From NCBI GenBank assembly GCA_940671915.1, contig CALNVZ010003435.1, forward strand, positions 14,565,439 to 14,629,438: DNA of 64,000 nt, read 5' to 3'. Origin of the DNA: Paracentrotus lividus (lineage: Eukaryota > Echinodermata > Echinoidea > Camarodonta > Echinidae). Numbering within the stretch: position 1 is the stretch's first letter; every line of letters starts with the position of its first letter. The notes beneath the pieces are model-generated. The model searched no databases. It had not been told where the DNA came from and saw only the letters and a list, made by a program, of their open reading frames with translations. This document shows, one piece after another, positions 20,465-34,000 of this stretch. A program made the translations under genes and the position numbers.

Positions 20465-22055
20465 GAATAATACAATATGATAGAAATTTATTATGCACAT
20501 GATTCATGAGATATAAAAACTTTAAAAACACTTACAAAAGCTACATGTATGTTGTATGACGAATTTTAACCTTTATCCCACCCTATCAATAGCACTATGG
20601 GTTTAAGGTTATTTTCAGAATATCATTTCACAATATCATTTCCTACGTGGCTATGTGTTCACTATAATATTTTATTATAACAAGTACCTCGCTATAAGGG
20701 GATTGAACTGTATACATGTACATGAAGATACAAAAGATGACGGAAACTAAGACTATGACTATAAATGGTCTGATAATATACATGTAGCATACACAACAAG
20801 ATAATGAAATAACAATTACATGTTCTTTCAATTAAATGAAAACAATATTCAATATAAGAAAATAAACTTATTTTATTTTGAAAAGTGAAGTGAATTAAGA
20901 AATGCTCCATCCTGGAATGCTCTAAAAAAGTGATATATTGAAATACAAACACATAGGAATAAAAGAAAATCGTTTATTTACATACAATTCTTGTAGATTG
21001 AGCTTATCCTTCTACACAATTGTCACACAATTGTTGGGAATTAAATTGTACTTTGATTTGGCAGTGATAACAATGTACTTAACTATTCAGTGTACATATT
21101 TCATTTTCTTCCCTTCGTGTCAGTTATCTTCTTGATTCTTTACTATCTTCCCATCCTAGAGCACATTAAAGAGCTGGGGTCTTCAGATTTCATGGGGAGT
21201 GGATCATAATTTGCTGATCCCAGAATTTGTGAAAAGCACATGAAATACCTGCCTTGAAGCTAAATTTCTGGACCACAGCAAAACAATGTGTCCCACCTTG
21301 GACAGCTTCGGGCATCATGGGGCCAAGGAAAGGGAGATTTAACGACTTTACCAGATGAAGCGATGGATGGAATAAACAAGGCATTACATAAGACTGGCAG
21401 TGGTCAGATGATGCAGAAGAGCTGTTACGGGGTAAACATCCATGGTGTCAAATTACCCATGGGAGCTCCCGACCTGTCTTTAACAGAACAGGAATTATAT
21501 ACTTTGCAATTGCAAATTATTGAGGAAGAATTTAATTTTTTTTGGGGGGGGCAGTCTCAAAGAAAATGGCAAGTTGTGGGTTTCACCCAAGCATTTTAGA
21601 CAGATTTACAATAATAATCAAATACAATTTCCATAACTTTGTCATGCTTTGGTACAAGCAAGGTACTTGTGATATAAATATATCATGCACATGGTTCATA
21701 AGATATCAAAACTTGAAAAACATTTTCAAATGCTTCATGTTGTTTGATAAAATTTATAATCCTGTCAATAGTACTATGGGATTTGTAGTACAAAATTACA
21801 TGATTTTTAGCAAACACAGACACACACACACACATACACGAATTGTCAATGATGAAAAATAATTTTGGTCGTCTGTCAAAGACAACGGCACATTTTTGGG
21901 ATTAAGATTTGATATCATTTTCAATAAAAGGAATGTATTATGCACATGATTCATGAGATATCAAAACTGTAAAAAAACAAAAAAACAAAACAAAGGCTAC
22001 ATGTTGTTAGATGAATTCCAACCTATATCCTACCCTGTCAATAGCACTTTAGGAT
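20465..22055 (+). repeat. Dispersed repeat, three copies of about 130-180 bp
   Basis: TTATGCACATGATTCATGAG and downstream CCTATCAATAGCACTATGG occur at 20490-20605. Related blocks occur at 21680-21785 (CATGCACATGGTTCATAAG) and 21935-22050. All three are in the same orientation and non-coding. Confidence 0.65.
21264..21599 (+). CDS. Hypothetical open segment, possible exon or remnant
   Basis: Open from 21264, with no clear ATG at its start; the first 80 or so residues look like ordinary protein (LPDEAMDGINKALHKTG, then APDLSLTEQELYTLQLQIIE). It then runs into a T and G homopolymer (about 21537-21550), after which the frame is unconvincing. No family was recognised and no clear splice sites were found. 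It could be an exon of an unplaced gene, a transposon remnant or chance. It is surrounded by dispersed repeats. Confidence 0.25.
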   Translation: MSGPQQNNVSHLGQLRASWGQGKGDLTTLPDEAMDGINKALHKTGSGQMMQKSCYGVNIHGVKLPMGAPDLSLTEQELYTLQLQIIEEEFNFFWGGQSQRKWQVVGFTQAF

Positions 22056-22057
22056 GA

Positions 22058-22783
22058 ACCCTAATTAGACTGGGGGGGGGGGGGGGGNNNNNNNNNNNNN
22101 NNNNNGGGGGCCTAAAAGGCCCACCCCCTCAGATCTCGGCCGTTGATCGCGATGAAAATTGACACACAGGTCACCCATGGCGTAATCTGCAGAATCGTAT
22201 ATTTGATTGTTAAAAAATTGTTCAAATTTATTTTTCATGAATTAATTATGCTAATTTATGCATAAAAACATACTTTTTGCTCTAATTCACTAAATATAGC
22301 TCCTAGAATGCTAATATTTGGCGTGAATGTTCTTTATAGCATTCCTATCAATTGTATTAGAATAAAAATTCAGTAGCCAAATTAATTTCTTATATATTTT
22401 ATTGTTTTTTTGAATGTCTTAAGTATTTCTTTGTTTTTTACATTTTTTATTTTTATTGTTTAGTCGATGGAAATTGTCAGCGACATTATTTTGGTCATAA
22501 ATATCAGCAAATCAAATGATTTTTTATAGATAAAAGCAAAATTGATCACTCATTTATGAATTTTAGCTGAAAACACAATTTGCATTGACTTTGTACATGA
22601 AATCACATTTTGGAGCAATTTTGGGTCTGACAAATTATGCGTAACTTTGGGCTTAAAAGATGGGCGAGACTTCAAAGAATAAAGTTATAAAAAATCGTGG
22701 CCACAGCTTCTTGCGTTAAAATTTTTCGCGAAAAATGTCGAGGGGGGGGGACCTTTTAGGCCCCCCTCAGTCCAATTAGGGTT
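22058..22783. mobile_element. Foldback element with CCTAATTRGACTG ends, 726 bp
   Basis: ACCCTAATTAGACTGGGGGG at the left and CAGTCCAATTAGGGT at the right are inverted, and GGGGCCTAAAAGG-type blocks follow inside both ends. The interior is AT-rich with no ORF. A related element is at 60962-61817 and an end fragment at 13655-13770. The 18-base N run lies in the left G tract. Confidence 0.8.
22088..22105. other. Assembly gap (18 N)
   Basis: Eighteen N inside a G homopolymer at the left end of a foldback element, so probably an unresolved homopolymer. Confidence 0.99.
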
Positions 22784-22952
22784 AAAGTTTTTTACATGAT
22801 TGTCAGCAGTTTTATTAATGTCCTGAGAGGTTGATAACAAGCATACTTCTTGGTTCCTTTTACTATACGTACAGTCCCAAATTCTGAGGTCCATATCCCA
22901 GCTGACTACAATCCATTGTGATCAGTTATTCATTATTTGATAGATTACAAGC

Positions 22953-24635
22953 CAGGGCCGTCGCCAGGGGGGGTGCAGAGGGTGCGAACGCACCCCCCTT
23001 CAGAACAAAACAAAAAACCAAAAAAAAAAATGCAAAAGAGAAGAAAGAGAGAAAAAAACAGGGATGCGAAAGTGGAGCAAATATATATATGGCCGTCGTC
23101 CAGGGGAGGGGGTGCGGTGGGTGCGGGTTACTAATCAGTCCCGCTTGTTTCGAACACCGGCACCTATCAAGACTAACCGGCACCACTAAATTTGAAATGT
23201 GATAGAGTATAAAGTTGTAGTATTTTGCTCTCCCGCTCCTTCTTTGGACATCATTTCCCTGCAGCAGCCGACCCATATCTCCCAAATTACGTAATTTTTC
23301 TCTCGCTTCGCGCTCGAAACTTTTTTTTTCTCTAAGGATTAGGCCTACATCTTCTTTTAAGTTAGAGTTACAAATAAATTTGATAACTCCTAAATGCCTA
23401 AAGAAATGGCATTATTTTTTCCAAGCGCGCTCTCCTATGGTTGTCTAATTCTATTACAAAAAATTATCATCAATTTTAGGAGATGCTTTGGTCAGTTGCA
23501 AAAAAAGTTTTAACTGCCCTGCATTCAGGTCATTATAACAAAAAATGTTGGGCATGCATGTATGCTATAAACTTTAAAAATAAAACAAACAAAAGCCAAT
23601 GATTAATACTTCGTTTTCAGTTCTCGATCTACATACGATTTTCCGCTCGCGCTTCGCGCTCGTAATGTTTACAAAAATTATCATCAAATTCAGAAAGGGA
23701 TTACAAACACTAAATTTATAGACCGTTAATGTGATTTTCATTCTCGCTTGGGGCTCGCATTTTGTCAAAGGGCAGTGGTTATCAGCTCCTAAAGGAATTT
23801 AAAAAGAAGGGGCAAAATATGTGTGAAATACAATGCCTTCATGTTGTTACATGGCAAATTTGCGGCTCGCGCTTTGCGCTCGCAACCAAAAAAATAAGAC
23901 AATTGATAAACAAAATATTCTCTCTTCAATATTATTCGAAAGCTTTTGCCCCTATCATTTCCCGAAAGGGACTACAATCATTTATATTGAACATTCTTAA
24001 ATAAGATTTAATTTCGCTCGCGCTTCGCTTTCGCATTTTGTTAAAGGGCGGTGATTATCAGCTCGTGGGGGAATTTTAAAAAAGGTCATTATAAGGCAAA
24101 ATTTCCAGCTCGCGCTTCGCGCTCGCAAGCCAAATAGAAGACAAAGATCAAACATTATATTCTGACTTCATCACGTTCGATCAAAAAGGATATACAGACA
24201 TTTATTGAGACCATTATAAACAGACCTGTTAATTAAGAAGTATGGCGCACAATATGTGTAAAATACAATGCCTTCATGTGGTTATAAGGCAAAATTTTCG
24301 GCTCGCGCTTTGCACTCGCAAACAAAGCACAAAACAATGGTTAAACGAAATTCTTTTTCTTCAGTCGATATATAGAAAGCTTTCCTCTCGGGCTTCGCGC
24401 TCACGTGTTTAGGTTTTCATCATAAAAGGAATTATCTCCTTTCTTTTTTTCATTGCGAAAAAAAAAAAAAAAAAAATCTCTATGGTGTATAGGAGGTGCC
24501 GTGAGACACCCCCTCCTATACCCCCCCCCCCCTGCTCGCTCACTAGGCTCACGCGGACCTGGTCGCTTCGCCCCCTAAAAATGGATATTGACTCCGAAAC
24601 GCACCTCCCCTTGAAAAAAGCTGGTGACGGCCCTG
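22953..24635. mobile_element. Inverted-end element with CGCTTCGCG periodic motifs, 1.68 kb
   Basis: CAGGGCCGTCGCCAG (left) and CTGGTGACGGCCCTG (right) are inverted ends. CAAGC lies directly outside both ends and is a likely 5-bp target-site duplication. Inside, CTCGCGCTTCGCGCTCGC-like motifs recur at about 23305, 23645, 23865, 24015, 24110, 24300 and 24387. No transposase is visible, and the short frames across it are chance. Confidence 0.85.
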
Positions 24636-24898
24636 CAAGCTTCATATACTTGTAGTTTTTCTAAAGAAAAGCCTCACCAAGTTAAACAGTATGTTAGAGC
24701 TATCAATGATGACCTTACCCAGAGAAACCTGCTTCTTTATCCTACCATTTGCTCTATTGTTCTCTAGGCGACTTCGTTATTGGTGGTTCTAAGCTGTCGG
24801 TCACATTTTAAAAGTACAATTGTGACAAAAGACAACTTTTGGCAAGCAAATAGTCAAACTGGAAGGTAGCGCGTATGAACTACAAGGAGACTGGAGAT

Positions 24899-25009
24899 TC
24901 ATTTCTTTGTTTGGCGGTTTCTGTGGTTCAGAAGAGCTTGGCGGAGGACTGCAACAGTGAAATCAGCATCATCCTTAGTGATACACATGGGAGGCTTGAT
25001 GCGGAACAC
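24899..25009 (-). CDS. AGXT2: AGXT2 exon 13 (C terminus and stop)
   Basis: Acceptor TCTCTCAG, then 36 codons and TGA at 24899-24901. It starts [17 protein letters not shown] and ends NRQTKK, matching the C-terminal FRI-P-MCITK block of AGXT2. No canonical AATAAA was seen before the transposon end at 24635. Confidence 0.92.
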   Translation of the reverse strand: MFRIKPPMCITKDDADFTVAVLRQALLNHRNRQTKK

Positions 25010-28000
25010 CTGAGAGAAAGAGAGTTTTATTATTTTCATCATATTATTTGAAAACTAGTACATCAATGATGTGGTGCTCACCTGGCATCTCGCAAAGAAA
25101 TAAACACAATTTTAAAATTTTGCATAAATTAACATGAATAATTTTCTGGTCAACATTTCAAAATTCTGTGTACTTTGGCGAACCTCATGTAGCTCTACCA
25201 GATGGTACCAAAAAAAAAATAAATCAAAATTAGTCATCAAGTAAAGAAATTTAGCATTTTTTGATGAATTTTGAAAATTGTGCATAAATTAGCATATTCA
25301 ATGAGTTTCAAATTTCTGTCTACAAGTTTTGTATCCCCCACCTAGTACTTTCATATAAAGTAAACGGAATTAAAATTGATCAAAAATGAAAGAGAAGAAG
25401 CATTTTTTGTGATTTACGAATAAATTTTGCATATATTAGCATAAATAATTTTCTAGTCAAAATTTCAAAATTCTGTGTACAAGTTTGGTGAACCTCGTGA
25501 AGCTCTACAAGATGGAAAAAAAAATTAAAATGGTCTACAAATAAAGAAGCATTTTTTTGTGAACTTTAAAAAACATGCATAAATTAGCATATTTAATTTA
25601 ATGAGTTTTGAAATTCTGTGTACAAGTTTTGTATCCCCCACCTAGTGCTATCATATAAAGCAATCAGAATTGAAATTGATCAACAAATCAAGAAGAAGCA
25701 TTTTTTTTGGTGATTTATGAATACATTTCGCATAAATTAGCATAAATAATTTTCTATTCACAATTTAAAAATTCTGTGTACAAGATCGGAGAACCTCATG
25801 TAGGTCTACCAGATGGAACAAAAAAAAAATCGAAATCGGTCTACATAAAGAAGAAGAAGCATTTTTTGTGAATTTTGAAAAAGTGTGCATAAATTAGCAT
25901 ATTTAATGAGTTTCAAAAATCCCCCACCTAGTGCTATCATATAAAGCAAACAGAATTGAAATCGGACTTAAAGGGGAAGTTCACCCTAGAATTTTATTGG
26001 TCTTAAAAAATGCAGAAAAATAAAAGAAAAATATGAGTGAAGGTTTGGGGGAAATCGACCAAAATATGACGAAGTTATGAATATTCAAAGTTTTGATTCT
26101 GTGACGTCACATGCGAGCAGATCTCCTATGTGTTATGTAGTGTAAATTCCATAAAATGTCATTTTTTTCAGAAGAAAACAATTATGTCACCTGTGCGGTC
26201 GATATACCATCAAACATATGTTCATATACATGCCTATATCCAATTGACCCATTCCTTTATCAAGAACCATGACAAAAAGACAAATTTATGGAATTTACAT
26301 ACACAACCAGTGGGAGAGCTGCTCGCACGTGACGTCACAGAATCAAAACTTTACATACGTATTCATAACTTTGCTAATTTTTGGTCAATTTTCTTCAAAC
26401 TTTCACTAATATTTTTTTATTATTTTTTTTTCATTCTTTAAGACCAATAAAATTCCAGGGTGAACTTCCCCTTTAAAAAGACAAAGAAGAAGCATTTAGA
26501 AATTGTGGAGGGATGACAGACGACGGACGCCACGCCACGGCATAAGCTATTCAGGCCCTTCAGGCCAGATGAGCTAACAAAACTGATAAGTTTGATAAAA
26601 AATGAATTAATTTCTTGAGAATTCTAATTATCTATAACATGATTTCCAGAGCTGGTTACAGATCTTCTCTGATCTGTATAACTTTTCATACTTCACAGTT
26701 GATTGTATCTTAATAATTCTGACCTCTGTGTAGTATGGGATTAAACCAACTCCTAAAAGTTATCATAACAACCCAAAGTAGGAACGAAGACCTGCCCTTC
26801 AAGGGAACAAAAACAGCCTTATCAACTTCTTGACAGTACACTCTCTGCATCTAAAAACTAAACACAGGTTAGGAAAAGTGAATGGCGTTCAGTGTTGGCA
26901 TGTGGCGGCTATGGAAAATGGACAATTGTGAAATTAATAACAGATTCATTAGCAACACAGAACAGTACATTTGGTGTGTTTCATAATAAATGGAGGACCT
27001 ACACTTTTTTTTTTTGGGGGGGGGGGGGTCTCTCAATTATCCAAAACCCATCCGTCGCAGGCCGTCGCAGACTACAAACATAAAATCACCTTTTTGAGAT
27101 TAATAATATGATAACGATTAACCATGATGATAAATTACCTGTCCATAGAATCCTCCTTTGCCTATAAGTAGTCCCATCTCTCTTGTATCTTCCCAGATGT
27201 CAATCATTTGATCCGCAGGTAGGGGTTCTTTTGTTACCTAGGAAACAATACACATATTCATGCATTCATTGATGAGGGGCAAGCACTTACTTGAACATCT
27301 TTAAACAGATTACGGTAAAATGGTTGCATGAAAAGAGGAGAATTTGGCATATATTTAAATAAATTCACAAATAATTTACAGAAGGGTCAAGCCCAAGATG
27401 AATCTGTTGGGATTTAATAAATAGTTTTGACAAGTCCCTGTATTTTCCTTTTCACTTTTAAAACACATCCATCATTAGGAACCTCTGTTTTATGAAGAAA
27501 TTTGAAATGCCTTATCAAATTGTACATATATTTTCTTGCTTCCATTGGTTATATTATTATTAATCAAATTGTTATTGTGAAATTGAAATGATTGTTGTGA
27601 ATTTTATGGAAATTCAGCCTTCTATATGCAGGCTGCCAAACTTGAATACATCTTCAATCTTGAATCTAGAAATATAAACTAATGAAAGAAGTGCATAAAA
27701 ACAGAAAAACATGTCTCCTTTTGATGCTTTGTCAATATCTTTGAAACCACAATGCTATCAATTACATTATACACATCAGCAAAAAGAGCAAAAATCTCTT
27801 GCAAATATGAATTCATTTCATTTGCAGTACATTAATGTTTTGTAAATTAGAACAGTTTGAATGAAAATAATCACTGATATTTCTTGGCAATGAAAAGAAA
27901 ATGTATAATTACTATTTTCTCCCACAAAATTAGTAATATTTTGATACATTTTGAAACGTTCATTAATAACACGTTATCACATAAAAGTTTTTCTTTATTT

Positions 28001-31000
28001 TTTAAAGGTTGTTGGCCTAGACATGAAATAAGAATATATTTAATGCAAATTCGAGGATCAAACAGATTAATTTAGACATTTGGAAAATCAGTGCAGCAAA
28101 CTCTCACCTTATCTGCCACCATCTCAACACCGATCATGAGACCTTTACCCCTGACATCGCCAACGACTTCAAATTCATCCCGGAGTTTTGCTAACTCAAG
28201 AAGAAGGTGAGTTCCAACCTTCTCAGAGTTGGCCTGTAGTCCCTCATTTTCAATCACCTGCACCACGGGAATTGATATGAATGGGGTTAAATGAAAGATT
28301 TCTGGGCTATTTTTAATGTTTATATTCGCTTGGTCAACAGCAGTTGGTTCAATTCTCTGAATGTCTACTACATGCACATGCTAAACCCATTTGGTCTCCA
28401 ACTATCTAGTCTAATTTCTAAATAGTCTTATACTTGGTCTAATTATCAGTTGGGTAATTGCCAAATTATCTAATAGCCAAATCGATTTCATTTTTGTTTA
28501 ATTCCCCCAAAACTTATGGTCTATTACCAGTTTGTTACAGGAATTGACTCAATGGTGTTAGACCAAATTATCATTAGACGAAATGGGACTTTAAAAAACT
28601 GAGAATTAGGCAAAATAGTAAACAGACTAAAAGGCTATTAGACAAACTACATGAAGTTGTAAAACGAAATGGAATTAAACCATGTGGGATGAGATCAAAC
28701 AGGCATTTCAGTAGTCAAAGTGGGTTTTAGACCAAATGGCAAATTGACTGTAATACCTACCTCTAACACAGCTGAACCTACTGCACATGAGAGTGGGTTT
28801 CCTCCATATGTATTAAAGTGAAGTGCCTCCTTCATTGTAGCAGCAATTTCTGGTATGAAATGTCAAAAAAGACACATTTATCAGTTTTCATCAGTTTCAA
28901 AGTCTACATAAAGATATCAATTCAACATCAGTTAACATGTTCGTAGCGATTTCTGTTTTTGAATATAAATGGAGATGCCTGAATATTGGTTACCTCATCA
29001 ATTTAGAAATTACCTATTGAAAATTTTTCTCATCCTTTTTCAAAATCAGCACAAGATGATCAAATGAAAACATTGAAATGTATTTTCTTTGGATCTTCAC
29101 TTCATTTTTTTTCTGAAGGAAACAAATTCCTGGCATGAACAACATTTTAGTACGTTTACATCATTGGAGCATTTTAAAAAGCTCATACATGTACAAATAA
29201 GCATTGGAAAAATGTATGTCATCAACTAGATGAAAAACAAAACAATGTAACACCAATTTTGAAAAACCTTTTTAACATACCACTTGTCGTGACTACAGCA
29301 CCCAGTGGAAATCCATTACCAATGCCTTTTGCCATGGTCACTGTGAAAGAATAAGAATACAATAATTAACTATCAAAATATATTTCCATTAGTAAATTCT
29401 GGAAAACTGTTACTGTAGAAGTTTTGTGTGAATAATTTTTTTCAAGCTGGGCCTAGCAAAATAAATTTTGCATGTTTATTTTCATGGGCGATTAGTGAGT
29501 TGACCAAATATTAGCCCCCATACGGTCAAAAATGGAAGATCATAAATATATTCGCAAGTTTTTATTTTCGCGCTGGTATCGTGTCACACAAAATTTGCAG
29601 AAATTTCCACCCTGCCAAATATTCCACTTTTAAAGTACTTGTTCATAATCATTCAATATCTACCCCCTCCCCTTAAAAGAAATATATATATTTAACTTGA
29701 AGAACCTCCAAACACATACCTTCATATATAGGCCCTACAACCTGCCTCATCAACAATGTTTTGTAGAGTACTTTCATATGCATTCTTAAACACACAAAGA
29801 GTCTTCAAATAAACTGGGTAAACATCAGACCTTGAAAGATTTAGCTCTGGTTAAAACTCAATTTAAAAAGTACCCTGCTGAATCAAGACAAAATCAGTAA
29901 AATGATAGCCCTTTGTTTAATATGATACTCATCTTGGTTATGCATGTGATAAGTAGACTACAAGGTTTTTACATCATTGCAAAGCTTGGATTCTCTACTT
30001 TCAGGAATGTAAATTTTGGCAACTTATTGGTGGTTTAGGGCCGGTTCACTATCATCATCCCATGAGCTTGTATAGATTACAATACATGAACATATTCTCA
30101 CCTATATCAGGCATGACGCCATGGCTCTCAAACCCCCAAAAGTGGCTTCCAAGACGGCCAAACCCTGTCTGTACCTCGTCTGAAATGCAGACTCCGCCCT
30201 TCTCTCTTGTTAGTTTATACATCTCAGCAATGAGTCCTCGAGGGTACTGAACTGTACCCCCCACACCCTAGAGGTCAAAGTTCAGAATAGTGTGTAAGAT
30301 TTGATTATCATATTATTACAGCCAAACCTATGCATGGGGAAATGTTATGGTCAGTGATGAAGTGCATTTTATGGACCATAGGTTTGTTTATGTTTTGGTT
30401 TTGGTTTGTTTGTTTGTTTTTTATATACAGTGTGTCCCAGAAAAAACAAAACAGAGATTGATCGATGTTTTATCATAACTTTGTCTTAATTAAAATTAAC
30501 AAATGACCCATCAATTTTAAGCTTATAGTCTCCTCTCTCATTTGACAAAATCTACATGACCCATGTGTCACGCATGAGTGAGTAAGAACAATTTGAAGAG
30601 AGAAAACCAAAAAGTCGTTCGGCGGGCGATATCTGAAATTTTCTTTAAAATCTACATATTTAAAAAGTCCATTTTCTGTCCTTTCATATGACACCACAAC
30701 CAATAAAAATGCTTTAGAAATAAGAAAGCTATGTTCATTTGAAAGAGTGCCTGCATTTTAATAATTTCATTCAAGACAGTCATTTTCAGCTAGCTTAATT
30801 AACATTGGCCAACCAGTTCTTTTCATTTGCAATCATCCATTCATGAATTCTTTTGTTACCTCTGCCTAGTTCTAGGACGGGCAACAGTCAAACAACTTTG
30901 TTGAATGAAATTATTGAAATACAAGCACCATTTCAAACGATCATAACTTTCATATTTCTAAAGCATTTTTATTGGTTGTCATATGAAAGGGCAGGAAATG

Positions 31001-34000
31001 AACTTTTTAAATATGTAGATTTTAAAAATAATTTCAAATACTGCCCGCTAAAGGACTTTTTTGTTTCCTGTCTTCAAATTGTTCTTAGTAACTCATGCGT
31101 AACACATGGGTCATATAGATTTTATCAAATGAAAGAAGAGATTCCAAGCTTTAAATTAATGGGTCATTTATGAATTTTGATTAAGACAAAGTTCTGATAA
31201 AACATCAATAAATCTCAGTTTCGTTTTTTCTGGGACGCACTGTATAATGTGCAATTGAAGATGCTAGTACTAGATGTTCGTATGTTACATTTTGGTCAAA
31301 TTGAGTTATTTGTATTTTTCAACATGTTAGTATGTGTACTTTAACTTGTAAGTATTTAAAAATCAATATTTTAATTACAAAGGGTCAAATTGGCACCCCA
31401 CTGTTTTCACACAAAGCAACTTTTTAGTACTAGATGTTCCTATGTGCAGTCATCTAGAACTAGAAGTACCTATGTGACATGACCAGCCAATCAATACACG
31501 CATAGCAAGTCACATGATCTGTTCAATGCACACAGAAATGCATACGCAGTGTGTAGTGCCTAGAGACAGCAAAATTAGATGCTTTTTGAACAACATGGAG
31601 GGTGCAGAAGATATTTTGGAGCCAAATAATTCTTTTGAAAATTTGCCAAAAGTGACCAGCACAGTGATGAAATATGTGTCATCTTTTAAAAAAAAAACTT
31701 AATGTAGACCTTTTAAATCTGAAAAATCATCACCAAAATCATGGCTTATATGACTATAAGGCACACGATGACCAAAAATGCATCATGATCAAGATGGTGA
31801 TGATGAACTGCCAGTCCACTGATGATATTTTTTCTGTTAATATCCATGTGAAGTTAATAAAACTACCATTTTACCATAAATATCTAAATATAATGTTGTT
31901 TTCATTATGATATTGACTTTTCAGTACTAGAAGTTCCTATGTGCACTGTTATAGAGCTAAAAGTTCCTATGTGCAGTTAATTGATTATTGATTATAGAAA
32001 ATCAATAAGTATTATATTCCTGGATTATGCATCAAAACTTTCCTATACACGACACAATGTCAATCTGAAAGTTTGACATCTGTATGTTATGAAACATGAT
32101 TTGTGGACATATTCAAAATTTTTAACCTTCTGTTTCTCAAAACTGATTTGATGTAACATAGGAACATCTGGTACTAGCATCTTAAAGTTCAATTACAAAC
32201 AACAGCTACTCCAGACATCACCAAGTAATTGTTTACAACAGGATATACCAGGATGCTCTGTGTGTAGGGTGACTCTAAAATACGCCATGTTATTGCCATG
32301 GTATTTTAAAATTAGAGAATTATTTACATAGTCTTTTTTACATTAATTTCTCTGATCATGACTGGCATAATTAATACATTAGCATAAAATCTTTGAGCCG
32401 TTTACCAGTCATTTTACCATACTCTGTGCACAGACAATGTACTCAAACAGCACAAACTAAAGGCAATTAAGATACATAATATATATGCATCTAATTGCAT
32501 TATACCTGAATTCCTTCAGCAAAAAATCCAGCAATTTTCTTGGCCGTGGAGTATCTCAGTACATCTGCATATTCGTTTAGATAGAGATCCTTTGCTTTGC
32601 ATTCTTCAGTGCAGTCACAGTCACGGTTGGTCTAAAATCAAAGACAACAAAAATCCTGTTTTTATCAATCAGTGATTTCAAATAAAGACATTGACCTACA
32701 TGTACATTAGAGCAGAAAAAAATCTTGTTGTATACTGCAAATTCCCATGGGTGCTTCATCAAGCTTCAATTGAATGTCAAATTACAATGAGACCAATTCA
32801 TTCAATCAAAATCAGTTTCGGTTTTACTAGGAAACATTTGAATGGGATAGCAGCAGTTAGGGTTACTGTTTCTGATCCACAATACTTGTAATAATGATTT
32901 TTGTTTGACCAGTTCAAAATCTATTCCCTGTGACGAATTTTCAAGAGTGACTTCATACCTGATTGAACTTGCTTTTGACAAATGAAATATATTCCATCGG
33001 AAGTAAATGGTAATATGAAGATTTCTTTTTTTTTTCTAATAATTTATTATTTTAGTTAAAAACAGAAGTCTTTCATCCCAAGAAAAACATGGTTCAGAGT
33101 ATCGGTTCATGGTTAAGAATACCAGCTTTAGCTATTAAGTTGAATGTAGGAAAGTTGTGTCAGTTCTTCCCTCTCCCAGGGCCTCCAATAGCAGTCTCAA
33201 TTTATAGTATACTTGATTCCAAAGAGTACAATATTCCAAATAGAGTACAATACCACTTGGCCTTTTAGACCAAAGAAATTTGGATGAGGAAAGTGTTCTA
33301 GAGTGTGTTCAATGTCCAGTTTCAAATTTATACGCCAACATGAATCATGATACAAAACGCTGATATAAAGAAAAAAAAAAGGGTGTTCATTGTCCCCCAT
33401 CGCCGGTCGTAAAAATAAACGTGTTTCAAATCTCAATTAAAATTTAAACGCCGAAAATTTAAACGCCGAAAAAGATGCGTTTACAAACACAATCAGCTTC
33501 AATTTTACGACCTTGAGCATCGCGGTTGCAATGAAATGCGACATTGAACAGGATTGAGTTTTCAAACGTGTTTAAATGTGCTCTCGCAATGGAAGCTTCC
33601 GGTGCAATTGAAAAAAGGAGAAGATATTTGTTTTTTGAGAGTGGGGAATTTAAAGACGATCGACGTATAAACACGTTTAAATTTTGGACACTGAACGGTG
33701 CACCGTTGATCGCGTTTGTGTTTGAGTTTTGTGATTGCGTTTTGTATCATGATTCATGTTGGCGTATAAATTTGAAACTGGACATTGAACACACTCCTAG
33801 ACTCTTAAGCACCAGGCTATACTGATCAAGTTATAACCTGAGGGGCGGGGGCATGGGTGTTATGATTCCCTTCAGATCTTGGCCACCATTCTTGACAGTT
33901 CTACCCACTAACTTTTACCTGTACTGGAGAATCTCTACAGTTCTTGCCTCCCCAAACTCCCCTATAACAGTCTGGATTCATGGTGTTCTTAATCCCAAAT

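Noticed and set aside
33544..33825. A 93-codon frame
   Set aside because: It lies within a foldback element and reads into its arm; no homology recognised.
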